A stretch of 64,000 nt of DNA. It comes from Alteromonas oceanisediminis. Lineage in GTDB: Bacteria; Pseudomonadota; Gammaproteobacteria; Enterobacterales; Alteromonadaceae. How positions within the stretch are numbered: the first letter of the stretch is position 1; each line of letters begins with the position of its first letter. The stretch is from positions 1 to 64,000 of the forward strand of contig NZ_JAHCTA010000003.1 in assembly GCF_018474025.1 (NCBI RefSeq), given 5' to 3'. The position numbers and the translations under genes were made by a program. Shown here one piece after another: positions 46,773-55,724 of the stretch. The notes beneath the pieces were generated by a model. That model saw only the letters and a list, made by a program, of their open reading frames with translations, was not told the DNA's origin and did no database searches.

Positions 46773-46812
46773 AAAGCCTGATTTAGATACATTATCGAAT
46801 CAGGCTTTTTTG
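46773..46812 (+). terminator. Intrinsic terminator after exbD
   Basis: AAAGCCTGATT and AATCAGGCTTT form an 11-bp stem with a 14-base loop followed by TTTTG. The gap 46713-46856 holds nothing else that I can name. Confidence 0.8.
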
Positions 46813-46856
46813 TTTCCGCATGTTGGTTGGCTGCGATATGAGGCAGCCGCGCCTTC

Positions 46857-47381
46857 TTAACGATCTGCTTTTTCTCTTAATAACTGTAAACGGTGTTCTT
46901 GCCACAACTTCGAGCCGATACTGATAAGGTTGCTGATATTAAAAATACTTCCGAAAATGCTGCCAACCGATATGGCATAAATAAGCCCTAACACCTCAGC
47001 CAATATAAACCAGCGGCGAATAAGATTGGCATCCTGCAACACAATCGACCCCACCGTAAACACCAAGGAACTGGCATAAGCCACCATGATCATCGCTCCG
47101 TGATCAAGCCAAAAGTATTCGTAGCAGAAAAAGGCAATGTTTAAGCCGACAAATAAATACAGGATGCTGCGATGTCGATAGCGAGTCGCAATAACGTTTC
47201 GAATGCTTGCGAGCGCCGTACCGATCCCCGCGGCCATGGCACCCAACATGAAAAAATGAACACTTAAACATGCCAGAGCCGCGGCAGAAATCACCAAATA
47301 ACGGTTCACGTTATTTTGCCGATAGCCTATAAAATTAAAAATAACAGCAGCGGCGCCAAGGGCCTCAGCAACTAGTACCAT
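46857..47381 (-). CDS. YgjV-family inner membrane protein
   Basis: 174 residues with five or six membrane segments. The start EALGAAAVIFNFIGYRQNN and AGIGTALASIRNVIATRYR are typical of the YgjV/Imp family, whose role is unknown. It is on the minus strand downstream of a small CheW-like gene, with 45 bp between. Confidence 0.8.
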   Translation of the reverse strand: MVLVAEALGAAAVIFNFIGYRQNNVNRYLVISAAALACLSVHFFMLGAMAAGIGTALASIRNVIATRYRHRSILYLFVGLNIAFFCYEYFWLDHGAMIMVAYASSLVFTVGSIVLQDANLIRRWFILAEVLGLIYAISVGSIFGSIFNISNLISIGSKLWQEHRLQLLREKADR

Positions 47382-47426
47382 GATATCCTCGTTGAAAAAA
47401 CCTCACATACCGCGCTGAGCGCACGA

Positions 47427-47789
47427 TTAACGTGATGGGTTGAAGCTTGATTTACCTCGCATTTGCGAGTGATGTACCCGCTTCACACCCTCAATATGAT
47501 CCGCCGGTCTTGCCATCAGTCGAAAGTGTTTGCCTTGATAGTCAGCCAGTACAATAGCAAAGTTAGGTAACGTCTCTAACTCCATTCCAAGCGGTTCAAA
47601 AAGCGGCACATCATACTGACCCAGTTGCAAAATGTGTAGGTTTTGTTGTTGATATCTTACGATACGATGAGAAACGGGGTTAGGGATTTGCGCGTACACC
47701 TCAAATAACGGCACGTTGAACGGAACCCCCATCCAAACGTAATCAAGCACGTCGATGTATTCAGCCATATCTGATAATGATTTGGTCAT
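47427..47789 (-). CDS. Small CheW-like protein
   Basis: About 120 residues, acidic to neutral, without membrane span. The part VPLFEVYAQIPNPVSHRIVRYQQQNLHIL followed by VPLFEPLGME and IVLADYQGKHFRLMARPADHIEGVKRV resembles the second half of a CheW beta-barrel domain; this is a remote likeness judged by eye. It starts 12 bp after trmN6 and is probably co-transcribed with it. The assignment is tentative. Confidence 0.5.
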   Translation of the reverse strand: MTKSLSDMAEYIDVLDYVWMGVPFNVPLFEVYAQIPNPVSHRIVRYQQQNLHILQLGQYDVPLFEPLGMELETLPNFAIVLADYQGKHFRLMARPADHIEGVKRVHHSQMRGKSSFNPSR

Positions 47790-47801
47790 GCCCACCACCG
47801 A

Positions 47802-48560
47802 TTAGAAATGTTTGTAATACGATTTACAAAGCGCTTTGTATTCCTGTGTATATACGCCATTTTGTTGATAAATGTTTATTTCTTCATGAGCCACTTGCAC
47901 GTGAGAGCGGGATAAACATAAACACACTCTTTGTACTGCTTTGGTAGGCGTCGCTCGAACATCTAAACGCGAATGCAGGTACAAACCCATTCCTTCTGCG
48001 GCAGCTAACAACGCCACGGCGCTACCGTGTGGAAGAACAAGGCAGATAAACCCGGCCGTACTGAGCATGTTCAGGGAATGAAGCAACAAGGTGTTCAAGG
48101 GCAGCGACGTTTGACTGCGTGCTTTCATTCGCCCGTCGCTCTGATGATCGAACGCACGCGTTTTTCTGGCCGCGCCAATAAAATACGGTGGATTGCTGAA
48201 AATCACATCAAACATATGCCGTTCTTCATGGCGACCCACTGGGCCAGCAGCAAAACTTCTGAAATCCTGATGCGCTACGGTAATGGCCGTCGGCCAGGGA
48301 CTCTGACCGATATTCTGCAGGCTTTGCCGATAGGCTAATGCATCCACTTCAACCGCCGTTATTGCCGTTTCGCCACACGTGGCTTGCGCCAGCATAAGAC
48401 TCAGCAAACCGCTGCCACTACCGATGTCTAGTGCACTGCGAAGCTGCCAACGATGTTTATCGATGAGATACGCTAACCAACTTCCAAACAAGAGGCTGTC
48501 GGTTCCCACTTTCATTGCACAGTCACTATCGGCTATGCGGAATTGTTTGCACTCAAAAAT
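47802..48560 (-). CDS. trmN6: tRNA1(Val) A37 N6-methyltransferase TrmN6
   Basis: About 252 residues. The enzyme methylates A37 of tRNA-Val at N6. It has AMKVGTDSLLFGSWLA, SAM loop DIGSGSGLLSLMLA and IFSNPPYFIGA (NPPY). The first ATG in frame is at 48515, but the codons before it encode FECKQFRIADSDCAMK, which matches the conserved family N-terminus, and a stop closes the frame just upstream. The only reasonable start seems to be ATT at 48560, with AGGT seven bases before it, overlapping the previous gene by 8 bp. Confidence 0.82.
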   Translation of the reverse strand: MFECKQFRIADSDCAMKVGTDSLLFGSWLAYLIDKHRWQLRSALDIGSGSGLLSLMLAQATCGETAITAVEVDALAYRQSLQNIGQSPWPTAITVAHQDFRSFAAGPVGRHEERHMFDVIFSNPPYFIGAARKTRAFDHQSDGRMKARSQTSLPLNTLLLHSLNMLSTAGFICLVLPHGSAVALLAAAEGMGLYLHSRLDVRATPTKAVQRVCLCLSRSHVQVAHEEINIYQQNGVYTQEYKALCKSYYKHF

Positions 48561-49182
48561 ATTGTAGACCTATCATTTGTTGTGCCACTCGGTGAGCAGA
48601 GACTGGGCGGTATTTTCTCAACGGTCCGACCATCAATGGCTTAACCAATGTCGATATTGTAATCCCCAATTGTTCAGCACGGCGAACCTCGTCGCGATCG
48701 CCGAGTAATAGAGAGGGTCTTACCGCTGCAGCATGCTTGAGTTGGGGCATGGTCATGATGGCGTTTTCTAACTCACCTTTCACTTTCAGATAAAAATTAC
48801 GGCTTTTGCTGTCAGCGCCAACTGACGAAATCCACACGAATCCGTCAGCTCTCTGCGCTCTTGCCAATTGAGCTGCAATGTGAACAAACTCGAAATCGAC
48901 ACGACGAAACGCCGCTTTAGAGCCCGCTTGTTTGAGTGTCGTTCCCAGACAGCAGTACACATGATCGACCGTAAAGTAACCTTGATAATCTTGCAGATTG
49001 TCAAAATCAATCACCAAGGGCGTCAGCTTATTCAATGGATCGCGAAAACCACTTCGGGCTAATGGGCGACGCACCAACACTGTGACAGAGGCATAGCGTG
49101 CGTCGTCGAGCAACTGCTGAGTCAGTGATTTACCAACCAACCCAGTACTTCCTAAAACTGTCGCAGTTTTCAGTTTCGTCAC
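48553..49182 (-). CDS. NAD(P)-binding oxidoreductase, TIP30/HTATIP2-like
   Basis: 209 residues. An atypical SDR with GSTGLVGKSL at the N-terminus, CCLGTTLKQAGSKAAFRRVDF, and FVWISSVGADSKSRNFYLKVKGELE. These blocks match the HTATIP2-like group. Its function in bacteria is unknown. It is the first gene of an operon with trmN6 and the CheW-like gene. Confidence 0.85.
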   Translation of the reverse strand: MTKLKTATVLGSTGLVGKSLTQQLLDDARYASVTVLVRRPLARSGFRDPLNKLTPLVIDFDNLQDYQGYFTVDHVYCCLGTTLKQAGSKAAFRRVDFEFVHIAAQLARAQRADGFVWISSVGADSKSRNFYLKVKGELENAIMTMPQLKHAAAVRPSLLLGDRDEVRRAEQLGITISTLVKPLMVGPLRKYRPVSAHRVAQQMIGLQYF

Positions 49183-49242
49183 TTTGACTCCTCTATACGA
49201 TGCACTACACTGGCGAACATGTTTGGCAACAGTACGATAATA

Positions 49243-51477
49243 ATGAAAAAATTACTGGCTTTATTACTGTGCATAAGCACAAACGGATTTGCGCAAGAAT
49301 CACTTTCTATTGAGCGCATTTATGCATCGCCGGCATTGGATGGCACCGCACCGGATAAACTCACGATCTCGCCTGACGGCAAGCGAGTGACGTTTTTGCA
49401 GGGTAAGCAGGACGATTTCGAGCGTTTGGATTTATGGGAATACCATATTGATAGCGGCGAAACCCGATTACTTGTCAATTCCGACGACCTCCATCAGGGC
49501 GAAGAAGCGCTGTCTGACGAAGAGCGAGCCCGCCGAGAGCGCATGCGCTTATCTGGCAGCGGTATTGTCACCTATACGTGGTCAACTGATGGCAAAGCTA
49601 TCCTATTTCCATTGGCGGGTGATGCCTACTACTACCGACTTGCCGAGGGCGATAAACCCGCTGAAATAAAGCGTTTACTTAACACCGAAGCGTTTGAAAC
49701 CGACGTACAGCTATCGCCCAAGGGTAACTTTATCTCCTACATTCGTGAGCAAAACCTGTACGTAAAAAATATTGCCAGTGGCAAAGAAACCGCCATTACA
49801 ACGCAGGGTGGTGGTGACATTAAATACGGAATGGCAGAATTTGTTGCGCAGGAAGAAATGAGCCGACTGACAGGCTATTGGTGGTCGCCAGACGAACAGC
49901 ATATTGCGTTCACACGCGTTGACGAGAGCCCTGTCGACGTCATCACCCGCTCGGAAATTTATGCCGATTCGATCACCATGATAGAACAAAAGTATCCATC
50001 AGCTGGCACCGACAATGTTGACATTCAATTGGCTATTCAACATATCGGCTCGGGCGAGCGCCAACAGGTTGATCTGGGTGAAAACAAAGATATTTATCTG
50101 GCCCGTGGACAGTGGGCGAAAGACAATATTCATTTCACTTACCAAGTGCAAAGCCGCAATCAACAAACGCTTTGGCTGAAAGCCTATAATCTGTCGAACC
50201 GACAACAAAAAGTACTCATCACAGAATCAAGTAACACCTGGGTTAATTTGCACGATGCATTGCATTTCCTTAAAGACAAACAGCATTACTTATGGGCGTC
50301 AGAACGAGATGGCTTTAAGCACCTTTATTTGTATCACATCAACGATGGTTTGGTCCGTCAGTTAACACAAGGAGACTGGGTGGTTACGTCTTTGGATGCT
50401 GTGGATGAAGCAACTGAAACCGTGTACTTTAGCGGGCGCAAAGACACGCCAATCGAAAATCACTTGTACCGCGTGAACTTAGCGGGCGATGATGTCCAGC
50501 GGATCAGCCAGCGCGACGGTTTTCACAATGTGAGTTTTGGTGATAGCGCCGATATTTATGTCGATAAGTTCTCAACCGTGAATACGCCCCCACAAGTGAG
50601 CCTTCACCGCGCGGACGGTGAACGAATAGCATGGTTAGAAGAAAATCAGGTCGATGAGAATCACCCTTTACATGCTTTCCAGCAGCAGTGGGTCGCGCCA
50701 GAGTTCGGCACCTTTTCAACTGCCGATAATGAAACGCTTCATTACCGCCTATACAAACCGCAGAACATGAGCGGCAAACATCCGGTCATTGTGTATCTTT
50801 ATGGTGGCCCCGGTGTTCAAGTCGTGACGAATCAATGGGGCGGGCACCGAGGATTATTGATGCAACACTGGGTCAACAAGGGGTACGTTGTTTTCAGCGT
50901 CGATAATCGCGGTTCAAAATACCGCGGCAAAAAATTCGAAGACCCGCTATACCTGAAAATGGGCGATATTGAAGTACAGGATCAAATTGCCGGGGTTAAA
51001 TTTCTGCATACCCTGCCGTACGTTGATAAAAAGCGGATTGGTGTGTACGGACACAGTTACGGCGGTTATATGAGTATTATGGCAATGTTTAAAGGCGCGG
51101 ACTATTTCGCGGCAGGTGTCGCCGGTGCTCCTGTGACTGACTGGCGTCTTTATGACACGCATTATACCGAGCGCTTTATGGGCGACCCCCGTGAAGTTGA
51201 TGCTGCATATACTGCTGCCTCGGTATTTCCACACGCATCAAACCTGAAAGGGCCTTTATTGATCTACCACGGGATGGCTGACGATAACGTACTCTTTACG
51301 CATGCCACTAAGCTTTACAAGCATTTGCAAGACATGGCCCTGCCCTTCGAGGTGATGGACTATCCCGGCAAAAAACACAGCATCCGTGGCGAAAAAACCC
51401 GCGTACACTTAGGTCATACGATCACTAATTTCTTTGATCGTAATCTGATGCCGAGCAAGCCCTCAGTAGAGCGCTAG
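49243..51477 (+). CDS. Secreted prolyl oligopeptidase, S9B/DPP-IV-like
   Basis: About 744 residues. Signal peptide MKKLLALLLCISTNGFAQ, a DPP-IV N-terminal propeller (to about 490) with QEEMSRLTGYWWSPDE, and a C-terminal alpha/beta hydrolase. Ser is in GHSYGGYMSIM, Asp in HGMADDNVLF and His in GKKHSIRG. QEEMSR holds the Glu pair that binds the substrate N-terminus in dipeptidyl peptidases. It should release X-Pro dipeptides from peptides in the periplasm. I start at 49243, giving a clean signal; the frame reaches 49219. Confidence 0.92.
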   Translation: MKKLLALLLCISTNGFAQESLSIERIYASPALDGTAPDKLTISPDGKRVTFLQGKQDDFERLDLWEYHIDSGETRLLVNSDDLHQGEEALSDEERARRERMRLSGSGIVTYTWSTDGKAILFPLAGDAYYYRLAEGDKPAEIKRLLNTEAFETDVQLSPKGNFISYIREQNLYVKNIASGKETAITTQGGGDIKYGMAEFVAQEEMSRLTGYWWSPDEQHIAFTRVDESPVDVITRSEIYADSITMIEQKYPSAGTDNVDIQLAIQHIGSGERQQVDLGENKDIYLARGQWAKDNIHFTYQVQSRNQQTLWLKAYNLSNRQQKVLITESSNTWVNLHDALHFLKDKQHYLWASERDGFKHLYLYHINDGLVRQLTQGDWVVTSLDAVDEATETVYFSGRKDTPIENHLYRVNLAGDDVQRISQRDGFHNVSFGDSADIYVDKFSTVNTPPQVSLHRADGERIAWLEENQVDENHPLHAFQQQWVAPEFGTFSTADNETLHYRLYKPQNMSGKHPVIVYLYGGPGVQVVTNQWGGHRGLLMQHWVNKGYVVFSVDNRGSKYRGKKFEDPLYLKMGDIEVQDQIAGVKFLHTLPYVDKKRIGVYGHSYGGYMSIMAMFKGADYFAAGVAGAPVTDWRLYDTHYTERFMGDPREVDAAYTAASVFPHASNLKGPLLIYHGMADDNVLFTHATKLYKHLQDMALPFEVMDYPGKKHSIRGEKTRVHLGHTITNFFDRNLMPSKPSVER

Positions 51478-51484
51478 TGCTGCG

Positions 51485-51856
51485 CTAAAACATCGCGTTG
51501 GCCAGCGACTTCTGCAGGCTTAACGCGGTGTTTTTACTTAATTCGGTTTTGAGAGGTTGGTCTTGGCCTGAAACCCACACGGACAACTCTGCATCCATAT
51601 CAAAATGCCCTGCCGTTTCCACCTTAAACTGTGTGATCGCGCGATAGGGAATGCTGTGGTAATCCACCTTTTTACCGGTCATTCCCTGTTTATCGATAAA
51701 AATGAGCCGATGTGAGGTGAACACGAATAGATCTCTAACCAGCTTGAATGCCTGTGTTACCTGCTCATTGTCAGCCAAAATTGGGGATAATTCTTGGTTA
51801 ATTTCTGCGGCATCAACTTCTGATGCGTTACCCATCAATCTATCTAAAACACCCAT
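51485..51856 (-). CDS. Bacterial PH-domain protein (bPH/DUF1696)
   Basis: 123 residues. The core LVRDLFVFTSHRLIFIDKQGMTGKKVDYHSIPYRAITQFKVETAG (read in pieces) is the PH-like fold of the bPH_1/DUF1696 family. A short acidic N-terminus precedes it. The role is unknown. It converges on the peptidase gene. Confidence 0.85.
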   Translation of the reverse strand: MGVLDRLMGNASEVDAAEINQELSPILADNEQVTQAFKLVRDLFVFTSHRLIFIDKQGMTGKKVDYHSIPYRAITQFKVETAGHFDMDAELSVWVSGQDQPLKTELSKNTALSLQKSLANAMF

Positions 51857-52133
51857 CTTTTGTTCCTATTGTGTTAAGTGATCGCTACGCGCTTTGGATC
51901 AGTGAAGTGCACTAAAGGGCTTGGAACCCCAAGTGCAAAGCCCTGTGCATAGTCTACGCCCATTGTTTGTAGGTGTTCAATGGCCGATTACGTTCTTGCT
52001 TGCAGACTATTTGAAGCTCGCCAGCACAATAAATAAGCTAAATGGCAGCCAAAATAGACGGCGTTGAATGGTATTATTCATGCAAATATTCTCTCATTAG
52101 CTCGCTAATGTATGACAGAAAGGTGACATTTTG

Positions 52134-52190
52134 ATGAATTCAAACTTACCGCATGGGCTAAGGGTCATATTGAGTCGGCTATGCCAGTAG
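52134..52190 (+). CDS. Possible leader peptide ORF upstream of the threonine dehydratase
   Basis: An 18-codon frame (MNSNLPHGLRVILSRLCQ) with a good AGGTGA eight bases before its ATG. Its TAG overlaps the start of the dehydratase gene in another frame. The dehydratase itself has a weak ribosome binding site, so translation may be coupled to this leader. It could also be chance. The rest of the gap 51857-52133 shows no gene. Confidence 0.35.
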   Translation: MNSNLPHGLRVILSRLCQ

Positions 52191-53230
52191 ACAGCGCAAC
52201 ACAGCAGGCTGCCACTTACGATGACATCGTGCACGCAGCCCAGCGTATCGCGCCGCTAATCCACACAACGCCGTTGCTGGAGTCTTCTCTGCTAAATCGG
52301 TGGCTCAGCGTAAGCTTACCCGACGGACAGCGGCATCGTATCCACTTCAAAGCCGAGTGCATGCAAACGACTGGCGCTTTTAAGCTGCGCGGTGCAGCTA
52401 ACTTTATTGCACGACTTGCCGAACGTAATGCCCTGCCCAAACAGTTTATTGCGAACAGTTCAGGCAATCACGCACAAGCTGTCGCCTATGCTGCATCACA
52501 CTTTGGTGTACCTGCCACAATTTTTAGTAGCAAGACCATAAGCAGTGTTAAAGCAGCCGCCACACAATCGTACGGTGCTCAGCTGAAGCGCTTTGAAACC
52601 CGGCTACTGGCAGACGCGGCCGTTGCAGCGGCGAGCCAGCAACCGGACACGGTATGGATACCTCCGTACAATCATCCAGACATTATCGCAGGCCAAGGCA
52701 CAGCGACACTGGAAGCGTTGCAATCACTCGGCAGCGTTGACGCTGTGTTTGCCCCCTGCGGCGGAGGCGGTTTATTGTCTGGTACCTTGGTGGCCGCACG
52801 TGCCTTGAATCCGGCAATTAACGTCATTGGCGCCGAGCCACTCAATGCTAATGACGCCGCGCAGTCACTTCGTTCTGGCACGATAAAAACGTTGAGCGAA
52901 GCGCCCGACACATTGGCAGATGGGGCGGCAACCCCCTGCGTGGGAGAGTACACTTTCCCTTACCTACAGCAGTTAAATCACCTGTACGAAGTCAGTGAAT
53001 CTGATATTGGTTACTGGACCCAATGGCTACATCATTTACTTAAACTGCACATAGAGCCAACCTGTTGTATGACGATGCAGGCGGTCGCGGAATGGCTTGC
53101 TCAGCAAGATAACCCCAAAACGGTAGTGGTGATACTATCCGGTGGCAACATCAGTCCAGATACAATGACAAAGCTTTATCAATCTGATCAGTTAAGCAAA
53201 ACACCTGCCGATAAACTGGCAGGCTGTTAA
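52181..53230 (+). CDS. PLP-dependent threonine/serine dehydratase
   Basis: 349 residues. It deaminates threonine (or serine) to a 2-oxo acid. The PLP lysine is in TTGAFKLRGAANF, with SSGNHAQAVAYAASHFGVPA and CGGGGLLSGTL for the phosphate. There is no ACT regulatory domain, so it resembles catabolic or serine racemase-like fold-type II enzymes more than biosynthetic IlvA. The start at 52181 overlaps the candidate leader ORF. The amidohydrolase gene follows 22 bp later. Confidence 0.9.
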   Translation: MPVDSATQQAATYDDIVHAAQRIAPLIHTTPLLESSLLNRWLSVSLPDGQRHRIHFKAECMQTTGAFKLRGAANFIARLAERNALPKQFIANSSGNHAQAVAYAASHFGVPATIFSSKTISSVKAAATQSYGAQLKRFETRLLADAAVAAASQQPDTVWIPPYNHPDIIAGQGTATLEALQSLGSVDAVFAPCGGGGLLSGTLVAARALNPAINVIGAEPLNANDAAQSLRSGTIKTLSEAPDTLADGAATPCVGEYTFPYLQQLNHLYEVSESDIGYWTQWLHHLLKLHIEPTCCMTMQAVAEWLAQQDNPKTVVVILSGGNISPDTMTKLYQSDQLSKTPADKLAGC

Positions 53231-53252
53231 TAACAATAACAACGAGGACATT

Positions 53253-54923
53253 ATGCACAAACCCGTTTTTTTTACTCTACTTCGTAGCGCGACGATAGGC
53301 TTGCTGAGCGTGGTCTGTGTGGCCAGCCATGCGGCTACGCATTATTTCAACATCAATGGCTATACGTTTGATAGCAACGAAAAGCTAGTCACCTTCAGCA
53401 ATATGATTGTTGAGGACGGTAAAGTGGTGAGCATCGGTAACACGGCATTAGGCCACGGTTTTCCGACCGCAGAACAAGTTGACGTTGGCGGTAAAACGCT
53501 CTTACCCGGTTTAATCGACGCGCATGGCCATTTGCTCGGTCTTGGCGCAACGCTTCTTGAAATTGATGTGCGTGACGCGTCGTCCGCAGAACACGCTGCC
53601 AAAATGACGGCGCAGTACTATGCACAGAATCCCGCATTGGAATGGGTCACCGGTAGAGGCTGGAATCAGGTTTTATGGGCTGATAACACATTCCCCAATG
53701 CGCAAATTTTAGACGAGCAGTTGCAAAACGTACCCGTGTGGCTGGAACGCGTTGACGGTCATGCAGGATGGGCCAATAGTGCTGCCTTAAAATTGGCCGG
53801 TATCGACAGCAACAGTGTGTCGCCCGAAGGGGGCAAGATCCTCACCGACGATGAAGGCAAACCCACCGGGGTATTAATCGACACTGCTATGTCATTAGTA
53901 GAGCGCCATATCCCGACGCTTGATGATTCTATGCGTCAACGTCAACTCGCCGCTGTGGGTGAGCACTTACTTGCGCTAGGTATTACCAGTATGCATGATG
54001 CAGGTATTGACAAAGCAACCTATGACTTTTACCTCGCGTCAGCCAAAAGTAATGCGCTACCACTGCGTGTCTATGCCATGTTGTCGGCCAGTTCACCCGA
54101 ACTTGGCGCGATGTTAGATGCCGGAAAGGTTACCCGCGAAGATGATATGCTGCTGATCAGAAGTGTTAAAGCGTATGGCGACGGTGCGCTGGGTAGCCGT
54201 GGCGCAGCCTTATTGCAACCCTACGCGGATGACCCACATAATCATGGCCTTCTGGTAACACCGCAAGAAAAGCTACCTGCGCTGTTTGATACCGTGATTG
54301 GTGCTGACTTTGCGCTACACTTTCATGCGATTGGCGACCGTGCCAACCGATTGGCCCTTGACCACTTTGCAAAAACCTTTGAAACAGTGGGAGGAAAAGA
54401 CCTTCGCCACCGGATTGAACATGCGCAAGTCATTGCGCTGGATGATATACCGCGCTTCAAGACCTTGGGTATTATTCCCTCCATGCAGCCTACGCATGCC
54501 ACCAGTGATAAAAATATGGCGCAAGACCGCATTGGAGCTGAACGCCTTAAAGGGGCTTATGCGTGGCGAACATTCTTGGCACAAGGATCACGTCTGGCAT
54601 TTGGCTCAGACTTTCCAGTTGAATTAGCCAACCCCTTCTTTGGCCTTCACGCGGCGGTAACTCGTCAGGATCGCAATAATCAACCGGTCGATGGCTGGGT
54701 TCCCTCTCAGGCGCTAACCATCACTGAAGCCTTTAAAGCCTTTACGCTAGATGCTGCATACGCCGCCACGCAAGAGGATAAAATCGGACGACTGCAGCCA
54801 GGCCAATGGGCAGATTTTATCATTGTCGACCAGGATATTTTTGCAATAGACAGTCAGGATATCTGGAAAACCAACGTATTGAGTACGACCATCGCGGGCG
54901 AAAAAGTGTTTAGCACAGAGTAA
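53253..54923 (+). CDS. Secreted amidohydrolase, YtcJ-like
   Basis: 556 residues. Signal peptide (cut near ASHAATHYF), then a metal-dependent amidohydrolase of the Amidohydro_3/YtcJ group, with GLIDAHGHLLGLG, SMHDAGID, HFHAIGDRANRLALD, RIEHAQVIALDD and FGSDFPVE. The substrate is unknown; the family acts on N-acyl compounds or formamide-like bonds. It is co-directional with the dehydratase and probably in an operon. Confidence 0.88.
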   Translation: MHKPVFFTLLRSATIGLLSVVCVASHAATHYFNINGYTFDSNEKLVTFSNMIVEDGKVVSIGNTALGHGFPTAEQVDVGGKTLLPGLIDAHGHLLGLGATLLEIDVRDASSAEHAAKMTAQYYAQNPALEWVTGRGWNQVLWADNTFPNAQILDEQLQNVPVWLERVDGHAGWANSAALKLAGIDSNSVSPEGGKILTDDEGKPTGVLIDTAMSLVERHIPTLDDSMRQRQLAAVGEHLLALGITSMHDAGIDKATYDFYLASAKSNALPLRVYAMLSASSPELGAMLDAGKVTREDDMLLIRSVKAYGDGALGSRGAALLQPYADDPHNHGLLVTPQEKLPALFDTVIGADFALHFHAIGDRANRLALDHFAKTFETVGGKDLRHRIEHAQVIALDDIPRFKTLGIIPSMQPTHATSDKNMAQDRIGAERLKGAYAWRTFLAQGSRLAFGSDFPVELANPFFGLHAAVTRQDRNNQPVDGWVPSQALTITEAFKAFTLDAAYAATQEDKIGRLQPGQWADFIIVDQDIFAIDSQDIWKTNVLSTTIAGEKVFSTE

Positions 54924-54925
54924 AT

Positions 54926-55708
54926 TTAAAATGCCGGTTGACGAAAAGTCGCCGGTTTAAAGCGTTTGAGTAAGCGTCGAAATGCTGGAGACTGCTTAAA
55001 CTGGCGAACTTCGTGATTGAGCACCGACACAATGGAATCGGGCACCTTGTGATTCAATGCAAGGTGATTTCCTTTCAGTGAAGAGGTATCTAACTTTGCC
55101 ACTGCGACAACATCATCAGCGCTTAAACCATGAGGCTTCAAGTTTGAAGGTAGAGTGTATTTGGACCCAAACATTAAATCGAGTTTGCCGAGCACGAATA
55201 ACCTGATTGGCTCATGCTTAACATCTGTTTGGAGCAAATTCTCCCCCACCTGAAAACCTTTGGCGATTAGGAGCGGCTCGTAAACATCATGGCGAGAAAC
55301 GCCAATGGTATAATTGAGTACATCGGCCGTTCTTTCAATCCGGATATCAGTACGCGATTTAAGTTTAAAATACGCAGTTTGGTCGGCCACCATTGGGCCG
55401 ACCCATTTAAAGTGAGGTTCCCGTGCTGCATTACGCGACATGCTCAACACACCACCAATAGTGTCTTCCAGCGCACTTGCCCGCGCACGATTCCACGGCA
55501 TTTCAATAAACTCACAGGTTATGTTGGCTTGCCGGCAAGCGGCTTTAACAATGATGCCATTAATGCCGTCAACTTCGCCGTTGGAAGAGAAGTTGTACGG
55601 TAGGTAGTCACGCTCGTAATAAACACGCAAATCAGGCTCAGAGGCACTGGCCTGAGATACACAGACCACGCTGAGCAGTAATAACGCTGAGCGGAGTATC
55701 GCCATCAC
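54926..55708 (-). CDS. Periplasmic solute-binding protein (SBP_bac_3-like)
   Basis: 260 residues. Signal peptide ending near SQASASEPD, then a type II periplasmic binding fold: VYYERDYLPYNFSSNGEVDGINGIIV, MPWNRARASALED and GVSRHDVYEPLL. Such stand-alone proteins bind amino acids or related ligands or act in signalling. There is no ABC permease here. The start may also be the second ATG at 55705. It converges on the amidohydrolase. Confidence 0.82.
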   Translation of the reverse strand: MMAILRSALLLLSVVCVSQASASEPDLRVYYERDYLPYNFSSNGEVDGINGIIVKAACRQANITCEFIEMPWNRARASALEDTIGGVLSMSRNAAREPHFKWVGPMVADQTAYFKLKSRTDIRIERTADVLNYTIGVSRHDVYEPLLIAKGFQVGENLLQTDVKHEPIRLFVLGKLDLMFGSKYTLPSNLKPHGLSADDVVAVAKLDTSSLKGNHLALNHKVPDSIVSVLNHEVRQFKQSPAFRRLLKRFKPATFRQPAF

Positions 55709-55724
55709 ATCAATAAAAGCACGC

